Made by a program: the position numbers and the translations under genes. Below are positions 28,176-35,059 of a stretch of DNA of 64,000 nucleotides, in pieces. This stretch comes from Streptomyces sp. STR69 (lineage in GTDB: Bacteria; Actinomycetota; Actinomycetes; Streptomycetales; Streptomycetaceae). The stretch is taken from the NCBI RefSeq assembly GCF_024519455.1, contig NZ_JALJRY010000017.1, positions 166,065 to 230,064 of the forward strand, read 5' to 3'. How positions within the stretch are numbered: position 1 is the first letter of the stretch; each line of letters starts with the position of its first letter. Below the pieces are notes generated by a model. The model ran no database searches, had not been told where the DNA came from, and was given only the letters and a program-made list of their open reading frames with translations.

Positions 28176-29450
28176 ATGATGAATGCCGTCCGCAGACACC
28201 GCCTCCTCGCCCTCACGCTCGCCTGGCTCGCCACCCGCGCCGGAATGCTGCTGCTCCTCGCGCACAACGGCCTGCCCCTGCTCGGCCGGGGCGCGGTCGC
28301 CCGGGAGGTGTGGCGCCTCTACTACCACTGGTACGGGGTGCTGTCGCAGGGCGCGTTCCCGGCCCACGACCACCTGTGGCAGTACCCGCCGGGCGCGGGA
28401 CCGGTGCTGCTGGCCCCGGCGCTGCTGCCGGACCTGACGTACTTCCAGGCGTTCGTCGCCCTCACCCTCGCCACCGACGCGCTGATCACCGTGGTGCTGG
28501 CCCGCGCGGGCACCCGCCGCGGCCACAGCCTGCGCGGCGCCGCCTACTGGATCGTCTGCCTCCCCCTCCTCCTGGACATGCCGCTCGTCCGCTACGACGT
28601 GCAGGTCACCGCGTTCGCCGTCATCTCCCTGGTGACGTTGTCGCGCTCCACGCGTGCGTGCGGCGCGTTCGCGGCACTGGGCGCGCTGGTGAAGGTGTGG
28701 CCGGCGCTGGTGCTGCTGGGGGTGCCGAGGGGGCGGGCGACGCGGTCGGTGTGGTCGTGGGCGGTGGGGGCGGGGGTCTTGTCGCTCACGATGCTCGTAG
28801 CCTTGTTCAACAATCCTCTCGCCTTCTTGCGCCAACAGGGCGGCAGAGGCGTACAGATCGAGTCACTGGGCGGCACGGCCCTCGGCCTGGCGACCCACCT
28901 CGGCTGGCCGGGCCGGGCGCGCTACCAGTACGGCGCGATGGAGTTCACGGGACCGCACGTCTCCGCCGTCGCCGACGCCTCCCTCGCGCTCACGGCGGTC
29001 GCCTTCGGGTTCCTGCTGCTGTGGCGGATCCGGGCCCGCCGCTGGACCGACGCGACCCCCTACGACGCCGCGCTGAGCGCCGTCCTGCTGTTCACCGTGA
29101 CCAGCCGGGTGATCAGCCCCCAGTACATGATCTGGCTGCTCGGCCTGGCCGCCGTCTGCCTGACCTCCCGGCACACCGCGCAGCGCCCGGTGGCCGCGCT
29201 GATCGTGGCGGCGACCGTGATCAGCGCCGTCGAGTTCCCCGGCCTGTACGGCGATGTCATCCGCAGCACGTGGACGGGCTGCGCCCTGATGGTCGCGCGC
29301 AACGGTCTGCTGGGCGCCGCGGCCGTGCTCTCCTTCGTCCGGCTGTGGCGGTCGTCGAGGCCGGTTCCGGCGACGCCGCACGCGCGCGTGCGGCCCTCCG
29401 GTCCGCACGGGGAGTCCCAGCAGTTGACCGCGGCACACTCCGGCGCCTGA
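28176..29450 (+). CDS. GT87-like polyprenyl-phosphate mannosyltransferase family protein
   Basis: A 424-residue polytopic membrane protein. Tryptophan/tyrosine-rich loops such as WRLYYHWYGVLSQG and WQYPPGAGPVLL after TM1, and VISPQYMIWLLG near the C-terminus, fit the GT87 (DUF2029) GT-C family of mannosyltransferases. About nine to ten membrane segments are visible. The start is one of two adjacent ATGs (28176 or 28179). No Shine-Dalgarno is seen, but a TACGAT hexamer ends seven bases before the ATG, so the mRNA may be leaderless. It is divergent from the GT39-like gene across a 152-bp region and 78 bp upstream of galE. Confidence 0.75.
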   Translation: MMNAVRRHRLLALTLAWLATRAGMLLLLAHNGLPLLGRGAVAREVWRLYYHWYGVLSQGAFPAHDHLWQYPPGAGPVLLAPALLPDLTYFQAFVALTLATDALITVVLARAGTRRGHSLRGAAYWIVCLPLLLDMPLVRYDVQVTAFAVISLVTLSRSTRACGAFAALGALVKVWPALVLLGVPRGRATRSVWSWAVGAGVLSLTMLVALFNNPLAFLRQQGGRGVQIESLGGTALGLATHLGWPGRARYQYGAMEFTGPHVSAVADASLALTAVAFGFLLLWRIRARRWTDATPYDAALSAVLLFTVTSRVISPQYMIWLLGLAAVCLTSRHTAQRPVAALIVAATVISAVEFPGLYGDVIRSTWTGCALMVARNGLLGAAAVLSFVRLWRSSRPVPATPHARVRPSGPHGESQQLTAAHSGA

Positions 29451-29528
29451 TTGACTGAGGCCCGGGGAGCGTGAGGGACGCGCCACCACGGATCGAGTGA
29501 CATCCAGTGACGGAGGGGACTGCCGCAC

Positions 29529-30509
29529 ATGACCTGGCTGATCACCGGCGGAGCCGGCTACATCGGGGCGCACGTCGTGAGGGCGATGACCGAGGCGGGC
29601 GAACAGGTGGTCGTCTACGACGACCTGTCCACCGGCATCGCCGCACGCGTGCCCGACGGTGTGCCCGTGGTGCTGGGTTCGACCCTGGACGCCGAACTCG
29701 TGGCCCGCACCCTCGCCGACCAGGACGTCACCGGAGTCGTCCACCTGGCGGCGAAGAAGCAGATCGGCGAGTCGGTCGACCAGCCGCTGCGCTACTACCG
29801 GGAGAACGTCGAGGGCCTGCGCGTCCTCCTGGAGGCGGTGACCACGGCCGGCGTCCCGTCCTTCGTGTTCTCGTCCTCGGCGGCCGTCTACGGCATGCCG
29901 GACGTGGAGCTGGTCACCGAGGAGACGCCGTGCGTGCCCATGTCTCCGTACGGCGAGACGAAGCTGGCGGGTGAGTGGCTGGTCCGCGCCACGGGCCGCG
30001 CGACCGGCCTGTCCACGGCCTCCCTGCGCTACTTCAACGTGGCCGGGGCCGCCGCCCCCGAACTCGCCGACGTCGGCGTCTACAACCTCGTCCCCATGGT
30101 CTTCGAGAAGCTGACCGAGGACCTGCCCCCGCGCATCTTCGGCGACGACTACGCCACCCCGGACGGCACCACCGTCCGCGACTACATCCACGTGGTGGAC
30201 CTCGCCGAGGCCCACGTCGCCGCGGCCCGCGCCCTCCAGGCCTCGCCCGGCCGCTCCCTCACCCTCAACATCGGCCGCGGGGAAGGCGTTTCGGTCCGCG
30301 AGATGATCGACCTCATCAACGCGATCACCGGCTACGACCGTCCCCCGACCGTCCACCCGCGCCGCCCCGGCGACCCGGCCCGCGTCGTCGCCTCCGCCGA
30401 CCGCATCACCACCGAACTGGGCTGGAAGGCCAAGCACGACGTCCAGGACATGATCGCGTCGGCGTGGGAGGGGTGGGTGCGGTTGCATCCGGGGGCCGCG
30501 CGGGCCTGA
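29529..30509 (+). CDS. galE: UDP-glucose 4-epimerase (GalE-like)
   Basis: A 326-residue extended short-chain dehydrogenase/reductase. It shows the NAD-binding GGAGYIGAH motif (about 7-15), SSSAAVYG with the catalytic Ser, and the YGETK catalytic Tyr-Lys pair. The family ending RPGDPARVVAS is also present. It interconverts UDP-sugars in the cytoplasm. In this neighbourhood it probably supplies UDP-galactose or a related sugar for the wall polymer (inference). A GGAGG lies 12 bases before the ATG. Its stop overlaps the start of the next gene by one base. Confidence 0.9.
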   Translation: MTWLITGGAGYIGAHVVRAMTEAGEQVVVYDDLSTGIAARVPDGVPVVLGSTLDAELVARTLADQDVTGVVHLAAKKQIGESVDQPLRYYRENVEGLRVLLEAVTTAGVPSFVFSSSAAVYGMPDVELVTEETPCVPMSPYGETKLAGEWLVRATGRATGLSTASLRYFNVAGAAAPELADVGVYNLVPMVFEKLTEDLPPRIFGDDYATPDGTTVRDYIHVVDLAEAHVAAARALQASPGRSLTLNIGRGEGVSVREMIDLINAITGYDRPPTVHPRRPGDPARVVASADRITTELGWKAKHDVQDMIASAWEGWVRLHPGAARA

Positions 30510-31456
30510 TGGACAGTCGCTCCAGGACGGAACGCGCCGTGGGCGCCGTCCTCGGCTCCGCCGTCGGCGACGCGCTCGGCGCACCCTTCGAGTTCGGTCC
30601 CGAAGGCGCCTTCTCCGCCCGGTTTCCGGCACCCGGCGACGGCGGTGAGATGTGCGGGGGCGGCGGCTGGGACCCGGGCGAGGCCACCGACGACACACAG
30701 ATGGCCGTACTCGTCGCGGAGTCGCTGCTGGAGTGCGACGGACTCCAACTCCCGGACATGTTCCGGCGGTTCCGGGTGTGGGCAGCCGCCGACCCGAAGG
30801 ACATCGGCCTGCAGACCGAGGCCGTGCTGAGCAGCGGCGACCCCTGGGACCTGGCCGCCGCGCTGCACTTCCAGACCAGCCAACGGGGCGCCGGGAACGG
30901 CGCGTTGATGCGCGCCGCCCCGTCGGCCGTCCACTTCTCGCGCGCGGGCCGCGACGCCACGATGGACGCCGCCCGCCGCATCTCCGCCCTCACCCACGGA
31001 GACCGCGCGGCCTGGGAAGGCACCGCCGTATTCCACGAGTTGGTGCGCGTCGCACTGGAGGGCCGCGACCCGCTCGACGCCGTCGAGGAGACCCTCGGGT
31101 ACGTCCACCCCGGACACCGGGAGCGGTACGCCGTCGTCCTCTCCCCCGACTGGCACCCCGACCGGGCGACGGAGTTCAACGGCGCCGTCTGGCCCTGCCT
31201 CGGCTCCGCCGTCTGGGCCTTGCGTACGACTTCCTCGTACGAGGACGCCGTGCGCGCCGCGATCGACCTCGGCGGCGACACGGACACCGTCGCCGCCGTG
31301 ACGGGCGGGCTCGCCGGGGCGGTGTACGGGAGCGCGGCGATCCCCGAGCACTGGACCGAGGCCCTGCACGTGCCACTGCCGGGGTTCGGCGGGCGGGTGC
31401 TGCGGGCGCACGAACTCCGGGGACTGGCACGGCGGTTGGACCGGCGGGGAGACTGA
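30509..31456 (+). CDS. ADP-ribosylglycohydrolase (DraG/ARH) family protein
   Basis: A 315-residue enzyme of the ADP-ribosylglycohydrolase fold, which removes ADP-ribose from proteins or other substrates using two metal ions. Metal-binding signatures are visible: GDALGAPFEF (about 20-29), TDDTQMAVLVAESLL (about 60) and DLGGDTDTVAAVTGGLAGA (about 248-266). The start is the ATG at 30509, overlapping the galE stop (TGATG), so expression is tied to galE. No ADP-ribosyltransferase or macrodomain gene is adjacent, so its substrate is unknown. Confidence 0.9.
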   Translation: MDSRSRTERAVGAVLGSAVGDALGAPFEFGPEGAFSARFPAPGDGGEMCGGGGWDPGEATDDTQMAVLVAESLLECDGLQLPDMFRRFRVWAAADPKDIGLQTEAVLSSGDPWDLAAALHFQTSQRGAGNGALMRAAPSAVHFSRAGRDATMDAARRISALTHGDRAAWEGTAVFHELVRVALEGRDPLDAVEETLGYVHPGHRERYAVVLSPDWHPDRATEFNGAVWPCLGSAVWALRTTSSYEDAVRAAIDLGGDTDTVAAVTGGLAGAVYGSAAIPEHWTEALHVPLPGFGGRVLRAHELRGLARRLDRRGD

Positions 31457-31462
31457 CTCGCC

Positions 31463-31492
31463 GGGGCGGGGCGGGGGGTGGGGGGTGCGGGG
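31463..31492 (+). other. G-quadruplex-capable G-run cluster
   Basis: Five runs of four to six G separated by one to two bases lie on the + strand in the 48-bp gap between two convergent genes. Such a tract can fold into a G-quadruplex in DNA or in the 3' end of the upstream mRNA. No ordinary hairpin terminator is seen here. Confidence 0.65.
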
Positions 31493-31504
31493 TGCGGCGG
31501 AGCC

Positions 31505-32131
31505 CTACAGCGCCTTGAGGCCCTCCGTGGTGGCCCGGGCGAGCGCCCCCAGGTATCCCTTCGGCAGCTTCGGGCTGCGGATCACCACGGCACGCCAGTA
31601 CAGGGGGCCGGAGATGAGATCCAGCGCCAGGTCCTCGTCCATGCCGGGGCGGATCTCACCACGGTGTTCCGCCGCCGCGAGGATCTTGCTGGCCACACCC
31701 TCCTGGCCCTCGCGCAACGCCTTCTGCATCGCGTCGGCGATCTCCGGATTCCGGGCCGCCTCGGCCTGCAGGTCCGGGATGATCTGCGAGGCCACCGGGT
31801 GGCGCAGGGCCCGTGACGTCACCTCGTACAGCATCCGGAGGTCACCCTCCAGCGAACCGGTGTCCGGCGTCGGCAACCCCATCACCGCAATCGCCGACAC
31901 TACGTCGAGCACCAGGTGCAGCTTCGAACGCCAGCGGCGGTACACCGCCGTCTTGCCCACGCCCGCGCGACGCGCGATCCCCTCGATCGACATCCGGGCA
32001 TACCCGACCGCCGCCAACTCCTCGAAGACCGCCGCCCGAATGGCTTCGGTCACATCCTCGCGGAGTACGGCCGCCCCGGCGGGGGTTCGGCGGCGCTGAC
32101 GTGTCTTGGGCTCGTCGGCGTTCGTCGTCAT
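31505..32131 (-). CDS. TetR-family transcriptional regulator
   Basis: A 208-residue repressor. The helix-turn-helix is in the N-terminal quarter (about residues 45-65: MSIEGIARRAGVGKTAVYRR), after an Arg-rich leader. The remainder is an all-helical ligand domain of the TetR C-terminal type (GDLRMLYEVTSRAL, DLALDLISGPLYWRAVV). The ATG is at 32131. Its upstream region carries a repeated operator-like sequence that continues to the tagG-like exporter gene. Autoregulation and control of the exporter are therefore likely but unproven. Confidence 0.92.
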   Translation of the reverse strand: MTTNADEPKTRQRRRTPAGAAVLREDVTEAIRAAVFEELAAVGYARMSIEGIARRAGVGKTAVYRRWRSKLHLVLDVVSAIAVMGLPTPDTGSLEGDLRMLYEVTSRALRHPVASQIIPDLQAEAARNPEIADAMQKALREGQEGVASKILAAAEHRGEIRPGMDEDLALDLISGPLYWRAVVIRSPKLPKGYLGALARATTEGLKAL

Positions 32132-32148
32132 AGCTCAAGCATAGGGGC

Positions 32149-32177
32149 GTTGCGACGAAACGGTTGCGTTCCGACGC
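32149..32177. promoter_or_regulatory. Putative TetR operator next to tetR
   Basis: CGTTGCGACG at 32149-32158 and CGTTCCGACG at 32167-32176 flank an AAACGGTT-type core, about 18-46 bp upstream of the tetR start. The inner GAAACG...CGTTCC is an imperfect palindrome like many TetR-family operators. Confidence 0.6.
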
Positions 32178-32497
32178 GGGTGGGGCGCGTCGCGACGAAA
32201 CGGACTCGTCGCAACGGGGGGCTGCCGTCGGCCGCCGGTTGCGGGGCGGGCCGGCCACGGCGGGGCAGGTGCGCGGGCGGAGGCGGAGGCGTTGCGACGC
32301 TACCGGCCCGTCGTGGGGACGGAGCCGTCCCGCCGTCGTGACGCACCCGTTCCGTCGACACGACGAACCCGACCCGTCCCCCGGACGCCACCGGCCCGTC
32401 CCCACGGCACGCCCGTCCCGCCCCAACACCAGAGCGTATCGACGCAACGGCCCCGTCCCGACGCAAACCCAGCGAACCTAACGGCCGGATCACATCC

Positions 32498-32526
32498 GTC
32501 ACGACGAAACGGTTGCGTTCCGACGC
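32498..32526. promoter_or_regulatory. Putative TetR operator next to the exporter operon
   Basis: The second near-identical copy of the operator-like element, about 145 bp upstream of the tagG-like start. Another related copy follows at 32545-32573. Confidence 0.55.
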
Positions 32527-32669
32527 CGAATCCGCCTACGCTCACGTTGCGACGATACGGTCCCGTCCCGACGTAAGAGAACGTAAAGAGAAGCGTAAGG
32601 AAACGCCGGGCGACGGGACACCGCAGCCGGACGCACGCATTCCCCTCCCCCCGAGCGAAAGCAGCGGAT

Positions 32670-33587
32670 GTGAGCCAGGTCCTCCACACACCGCCCCATT
32701 CGCCGGCCCCGGCCGACGAAGACGACCTCGCGGCGCTCGCCGCCCGCCACGGCCTCACGGTCAGTGGCGCACGCCCCTCCCTGCCCGAGTACGTCCGGCA
32801 GTTGTGGGAGCGACGCCACTTCATCACCGCGTTCGCCACCGCCAAGCTGACCGCGCAGTACAGCCAGGCGAAGCTGGGCCAGGTCTGGCAGGTGATGACG
32901 CCGCTGTTGAACGCGGCGGTGTACTACTTCATCTTCGGTGTGCTGCTGGGCACCAAGAAGCACGTGCCGGACTACATCCCGTTCCTGGTGACGGGCGTGT
33001 TCATCTGGACGTTCACGCAGAGCTCGATCATGGCGGGCACCCGGGCCATCTCCGGCAACCTCGGCCTGGTCCGGGCGCTGCACTTCCCGCGGGCCGCGCT
33101 GCCGATCTCGTTCGCGCTGCAACAGCTCCAGCAGCTGCTGTTCTCGATGGCCGCCCTCTTCGTCATCCTGATCTGCTTCGGCGTGCCGGTCAGCGTCTCC
33201 TGGCTGCTCGTGATCCCCGCGCTGTTCCTGCAGTTCACGTTCAACGCGGGCGTCTCGATGGTCATGGCGCGAATGGGCGCGAAGACTCCGGACATCGCCC
33301 AGCTGATGCCGTTCATCCTGCGCACCTGGATGTACCTCTCCGGGGTGATGTGGAGCATCTCCAAGCTGACCAAGGGCGACAACCTGCCGCACCCGGTGAC
33401 GATCGCCCTGGAGACCAACCCGGCGGCCGTCTACATCGATCTCATGCGCTATGCGCTGATCGACAGCTTCCACTCCAGCCAGCTCCCCCCGCACGTGTGG
33501 GCGGCGGCGACGGGCTGGGCGCTGATCGCCGGCGTCGGCGGCTTCATCTACTTCTGGAAGGCTGAGGAGACGTACGGCCGTGGCTGA
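32670..33587 (+). CDS. Polysaccharide/teichoic acid ABC exporter permease (TagG-like)
   Basis: A 305-residue ABC-2 type permease. A cytoplasmic N-terminus of about 55 residues with a helical segment (LPEYVRQLWERRHFITAFA) precedes six membrane segments. The QYSQAKLGQVWQVMTPLLN motif at the cytoplasm-membrane border is typical of polysaccharide and teichoic-acid exporters (TagG/Wzm). The GTG at 32670 is the start; the ATG two bases upstream hits an immediate stop. It overlaps the ATPase gene by 8 bp. It should flip or export a lipid-linked polymer made by the TagF-like enzymes encoded upstream (inference). Confidence 0.9.
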   Translation: MSQVLHTPPHSPAPADEDDLAALAARHGLTVSGARPSLPEYVRQLWERRHFITAFATAKLTAQYSQAKLGQVWQVMTPLLNAAVYYFIFGVLLGTKKHVPDYIPFLVTGVFIWTFTQSSIMAGTRAISGNLGLVRALHFPRAALPISFALQQLQQLLFSMAALFVILICFGVPVSVSWLLVIPALFLQFTFNAGVSMVMARMGAKTPDIAQLMPFILRTWMYLSGVMWSISKLTKGDNLPHPVTIALETNPAAVYIDLMRYALIDSFHSSQLPPHVWAAATGWALIAGVGGFIYFWKAEETYGRG

Positions 33588-34437
33588 GCAGACCATCGAG
33601 TACCACACCGAGCGGACCCCCGTGGCCGCCGACAGCACGATCCCCACCGTCGTCTGCGACGGCGTCGACATCATCTACCGGGTCAACGGAACCGGCGCCG
33701 GACGCGGCTCCGCGACCGCTGCCCTCAACCGCATGCTGCGCCGCGAGAAGGCCGAGAAGGCGGCGGGCGTACGCACGGTGCACGCGGTCAAGAAGGTGTC
33801 CTTCGTCGCCTACAAGGGCGAGGCGATCGGATTGATCGGCACCAACGGTTCCGGCAAGTCCACCCTGCTCAAGGCGGTCGCCGGCCTGCTCCCGGTCGAG
33901 AACGGCCGTATCTACACCCACGGTCAGCCCTCCCTCCTCGGCGTCAACGCGGCGCTGATGGGCGACCTGACCGGCGAGCGCAACGTCTACCTCGGCGGCC
34001 TGGCCATGGGCATGTCCCGGGAGCAGGTCAAGGAGCGCTACCAGGGCATCGTCGACTTCTCCGGGATCAACGAGAAGGGCGACTTCATCACGCTCCCCAT
34101 GCGGACGTACTCCTCCGGCATGGGCGCCCGGCTGCGGTTCTCCATCGCCGCCGCCAAGGACCACGACGTCCTGCTGATCGACGAGGCGCTGGCGACGGGC
34201 GACCGGTCGTTCCAGCGGCGGTCGGAGGAGCGGATCCGCGAGCTGCGGCAGCACGCGGGCACGGTCTTCCTGGTCAGCCACAACAACAAGTCGATCCGCG
34301 ACACCTGCGACCGCGTGCTGTGGCTGGAGCGCGGTGAGCTGCGGATGGACGGGCCGACGGAGGAGGTCCTGGAGGCGTACGAGGCCTTCACGGGCGGCGC
34401 CGACAAGCCCAAGGAGCAGGCCGGCAAGGCCGCCTAG
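33580..34437 (+). CDS. Polysaccharide/teichoic acid ABC exporter ATPase (TagH-like)
   Basis: A 285-residue ATPase partner of the preceding permease. It shows Walker A GTNGSGKSTLL, the exporter-type signature YSSGMGARLRFSIA, Walker B VLLIDEALATGD and switch VSHNNK. There is an extended N-terminus of about 60 residues with a Lys/Glu-rich segment. It lacks the long C-terminal extension of B. subtilis TagH. GTG start at 33580, overlapping the permease gene. Its 3' end overlaps the convergent gtrA gene by 4 bp. Confidence 0.9.
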   Translation: MAEQTIEYHTERTPVAADSTIPTVVCDGVDIIYRVNGTGAGRGSATAALNRMLRREKAEKAAGVRTVHAVKKVSFVAYKGEAIGLIGTNGSGKSTLLKAVAGLLPVENGRIYTHGQPSLLGVNAALMGDLTGERNVYLGGLAMGMSREQVKERYQGIVDFSGINEKGDFITLPMRTYSSGMGARLRFSIAAAKDHDVLLIDEALATGDRSFQRRSEERIRELRQHAGTVFLVSHNNKSIRDTCDRVLWLERGELRMDGPTEEVLEAYEAFTGGADKPKEQAGKAA

Positions 34438-34898
34438 AAGTCCTTCTGGAGGTCATCGCCCTGGAACACCCAGGTGCGGTAGACCAGGAAGCGGAAGGCG
34501 GACGCGAGCACGATCGACAGGGCCTTCACGGCATTCGCCCCGAGCGGACCGTGGAGGCCCAGGCCGTGGTAGCCGACGTAGAAGAGTCCGCTTTCCATGA
34601 GGACGCCGATGCCGCTGAAGGCGAAGAACAGCGCGATGCGGCGGGCGCCGGGGGCGTCGCGGTCGCGGTAGGTGTAGTAGCGGAAGCCGAGGTAGTTGGC
34701 GCCCATGGCGACGCAGCTGGCCAGGACCGTCGCGAGCATCGCGGGCCAACGGAGGCCGTGCAGCAGGGCGTTGAAGACCGCGAAGTTGACCAGGACGCCG
34801 CTGCCGCCGACGATCCCGAATTTCACGACTTCCAGGACGACCTTGCGCACCGGCCGGACGGGCACGGTCACACGTTCCTCGGTGAGGTTCAGAGTCAC
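34434..34898 (-). CDS. GtrA family membrane protein
   Basis: A 154-residue protein with four membrane segments and the GtrA pattern: FGIVGGSGVLVNFAVFNALL in TM1, ANYLGFRYYTYRDR between TM2 and TM3, and FLVYRTWVFQ at the end. GtrA-type proteins are thought to help flip polyprenyl-phosphate-linked sugars. This fits the GT-C transferases encoded in this region, which need such donors. It is transcribed toward the exporter genes. Confidence 0.92.
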   Translation of the reverse strand: MTLNLTEERVTVPVRPVRKVVLEVVKFGIVGGSGVLVNFAVFNALLHGLRWPAMLATVLASCVAMGANYLGFRYYTYRDRDAPGARRIALFFAFSGIGVLMESGLFYVGYHGLGLHGPLGANAVKALSIVLASAFRFLVYRTWVFQGDDLQKDF

Positions 34899-34960
34899 GT
34901 CTCAAGGCTTAGCGGGGCTTAGTAAGCGCTGGCCCTGATTACCCCTAAGGCACCCCATGA

Positions 34961-34997
34961 AAAGGCGCCCCGAGCCATTGCGGCCCGGGGCGCCTTT
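34961..34997. terminator. Terminator hairpin downstream of gdhB
   Basis: A 12-bp perfect stem (AAAGGCGCCCCG and its complement) with a 13-base loop. It is the second hairpin met by transcription leaving gdhB, and also lies upstream of gtrA. Confidence 0.75.
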
Positions 34998-35012
34998 GGT
35001 GTCGTGGCGACC

Positions 35013-35054
35013 ACGACCGTGTCTCGTCGTAGGACTACGACGAGACACGGTCGT
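35013..35054. terminator. Perfect 20-bp-arm palindrome at the 3' end of gdhB
   Basis: Arms ACGACCGTGTCTCGTCGTAG and its exact complement are separated by only two bases. The right edge is 6 bp from the gdhB stop. The flanking GGACTACGA is directly repeated at 35032 and 35057. It is longer than a typical intrinsic terminator here and is followed (on the minus strand) by a second hairpin. Confidence 0.8.
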
Positions 35055-35059
35055 AGGGA

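Larger units (their letters stand above)
32148..32575. repeat. Array of repeated operator-like elements between tetR and the exporter gene
   Basis: This 538-bp gene-free gap (32132-32669) contains at least seven related elements of about 29 bp. The consensus is CGTNNCGACG, nine bases (often AAACGGTTG), CGTNNCGACG. They begin near 32149, 32189, 32290, 32334, 32433, 32498 and 32545. Two are nearly identical (25 of 25 bases at 32153-32177 and 32502-32526); others are degenerate, and the one at 32189 is close to a perfect palindrome. The region has unusual CGACG/CGTCG richness compared with its neighbours. Confidence 0.8.
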
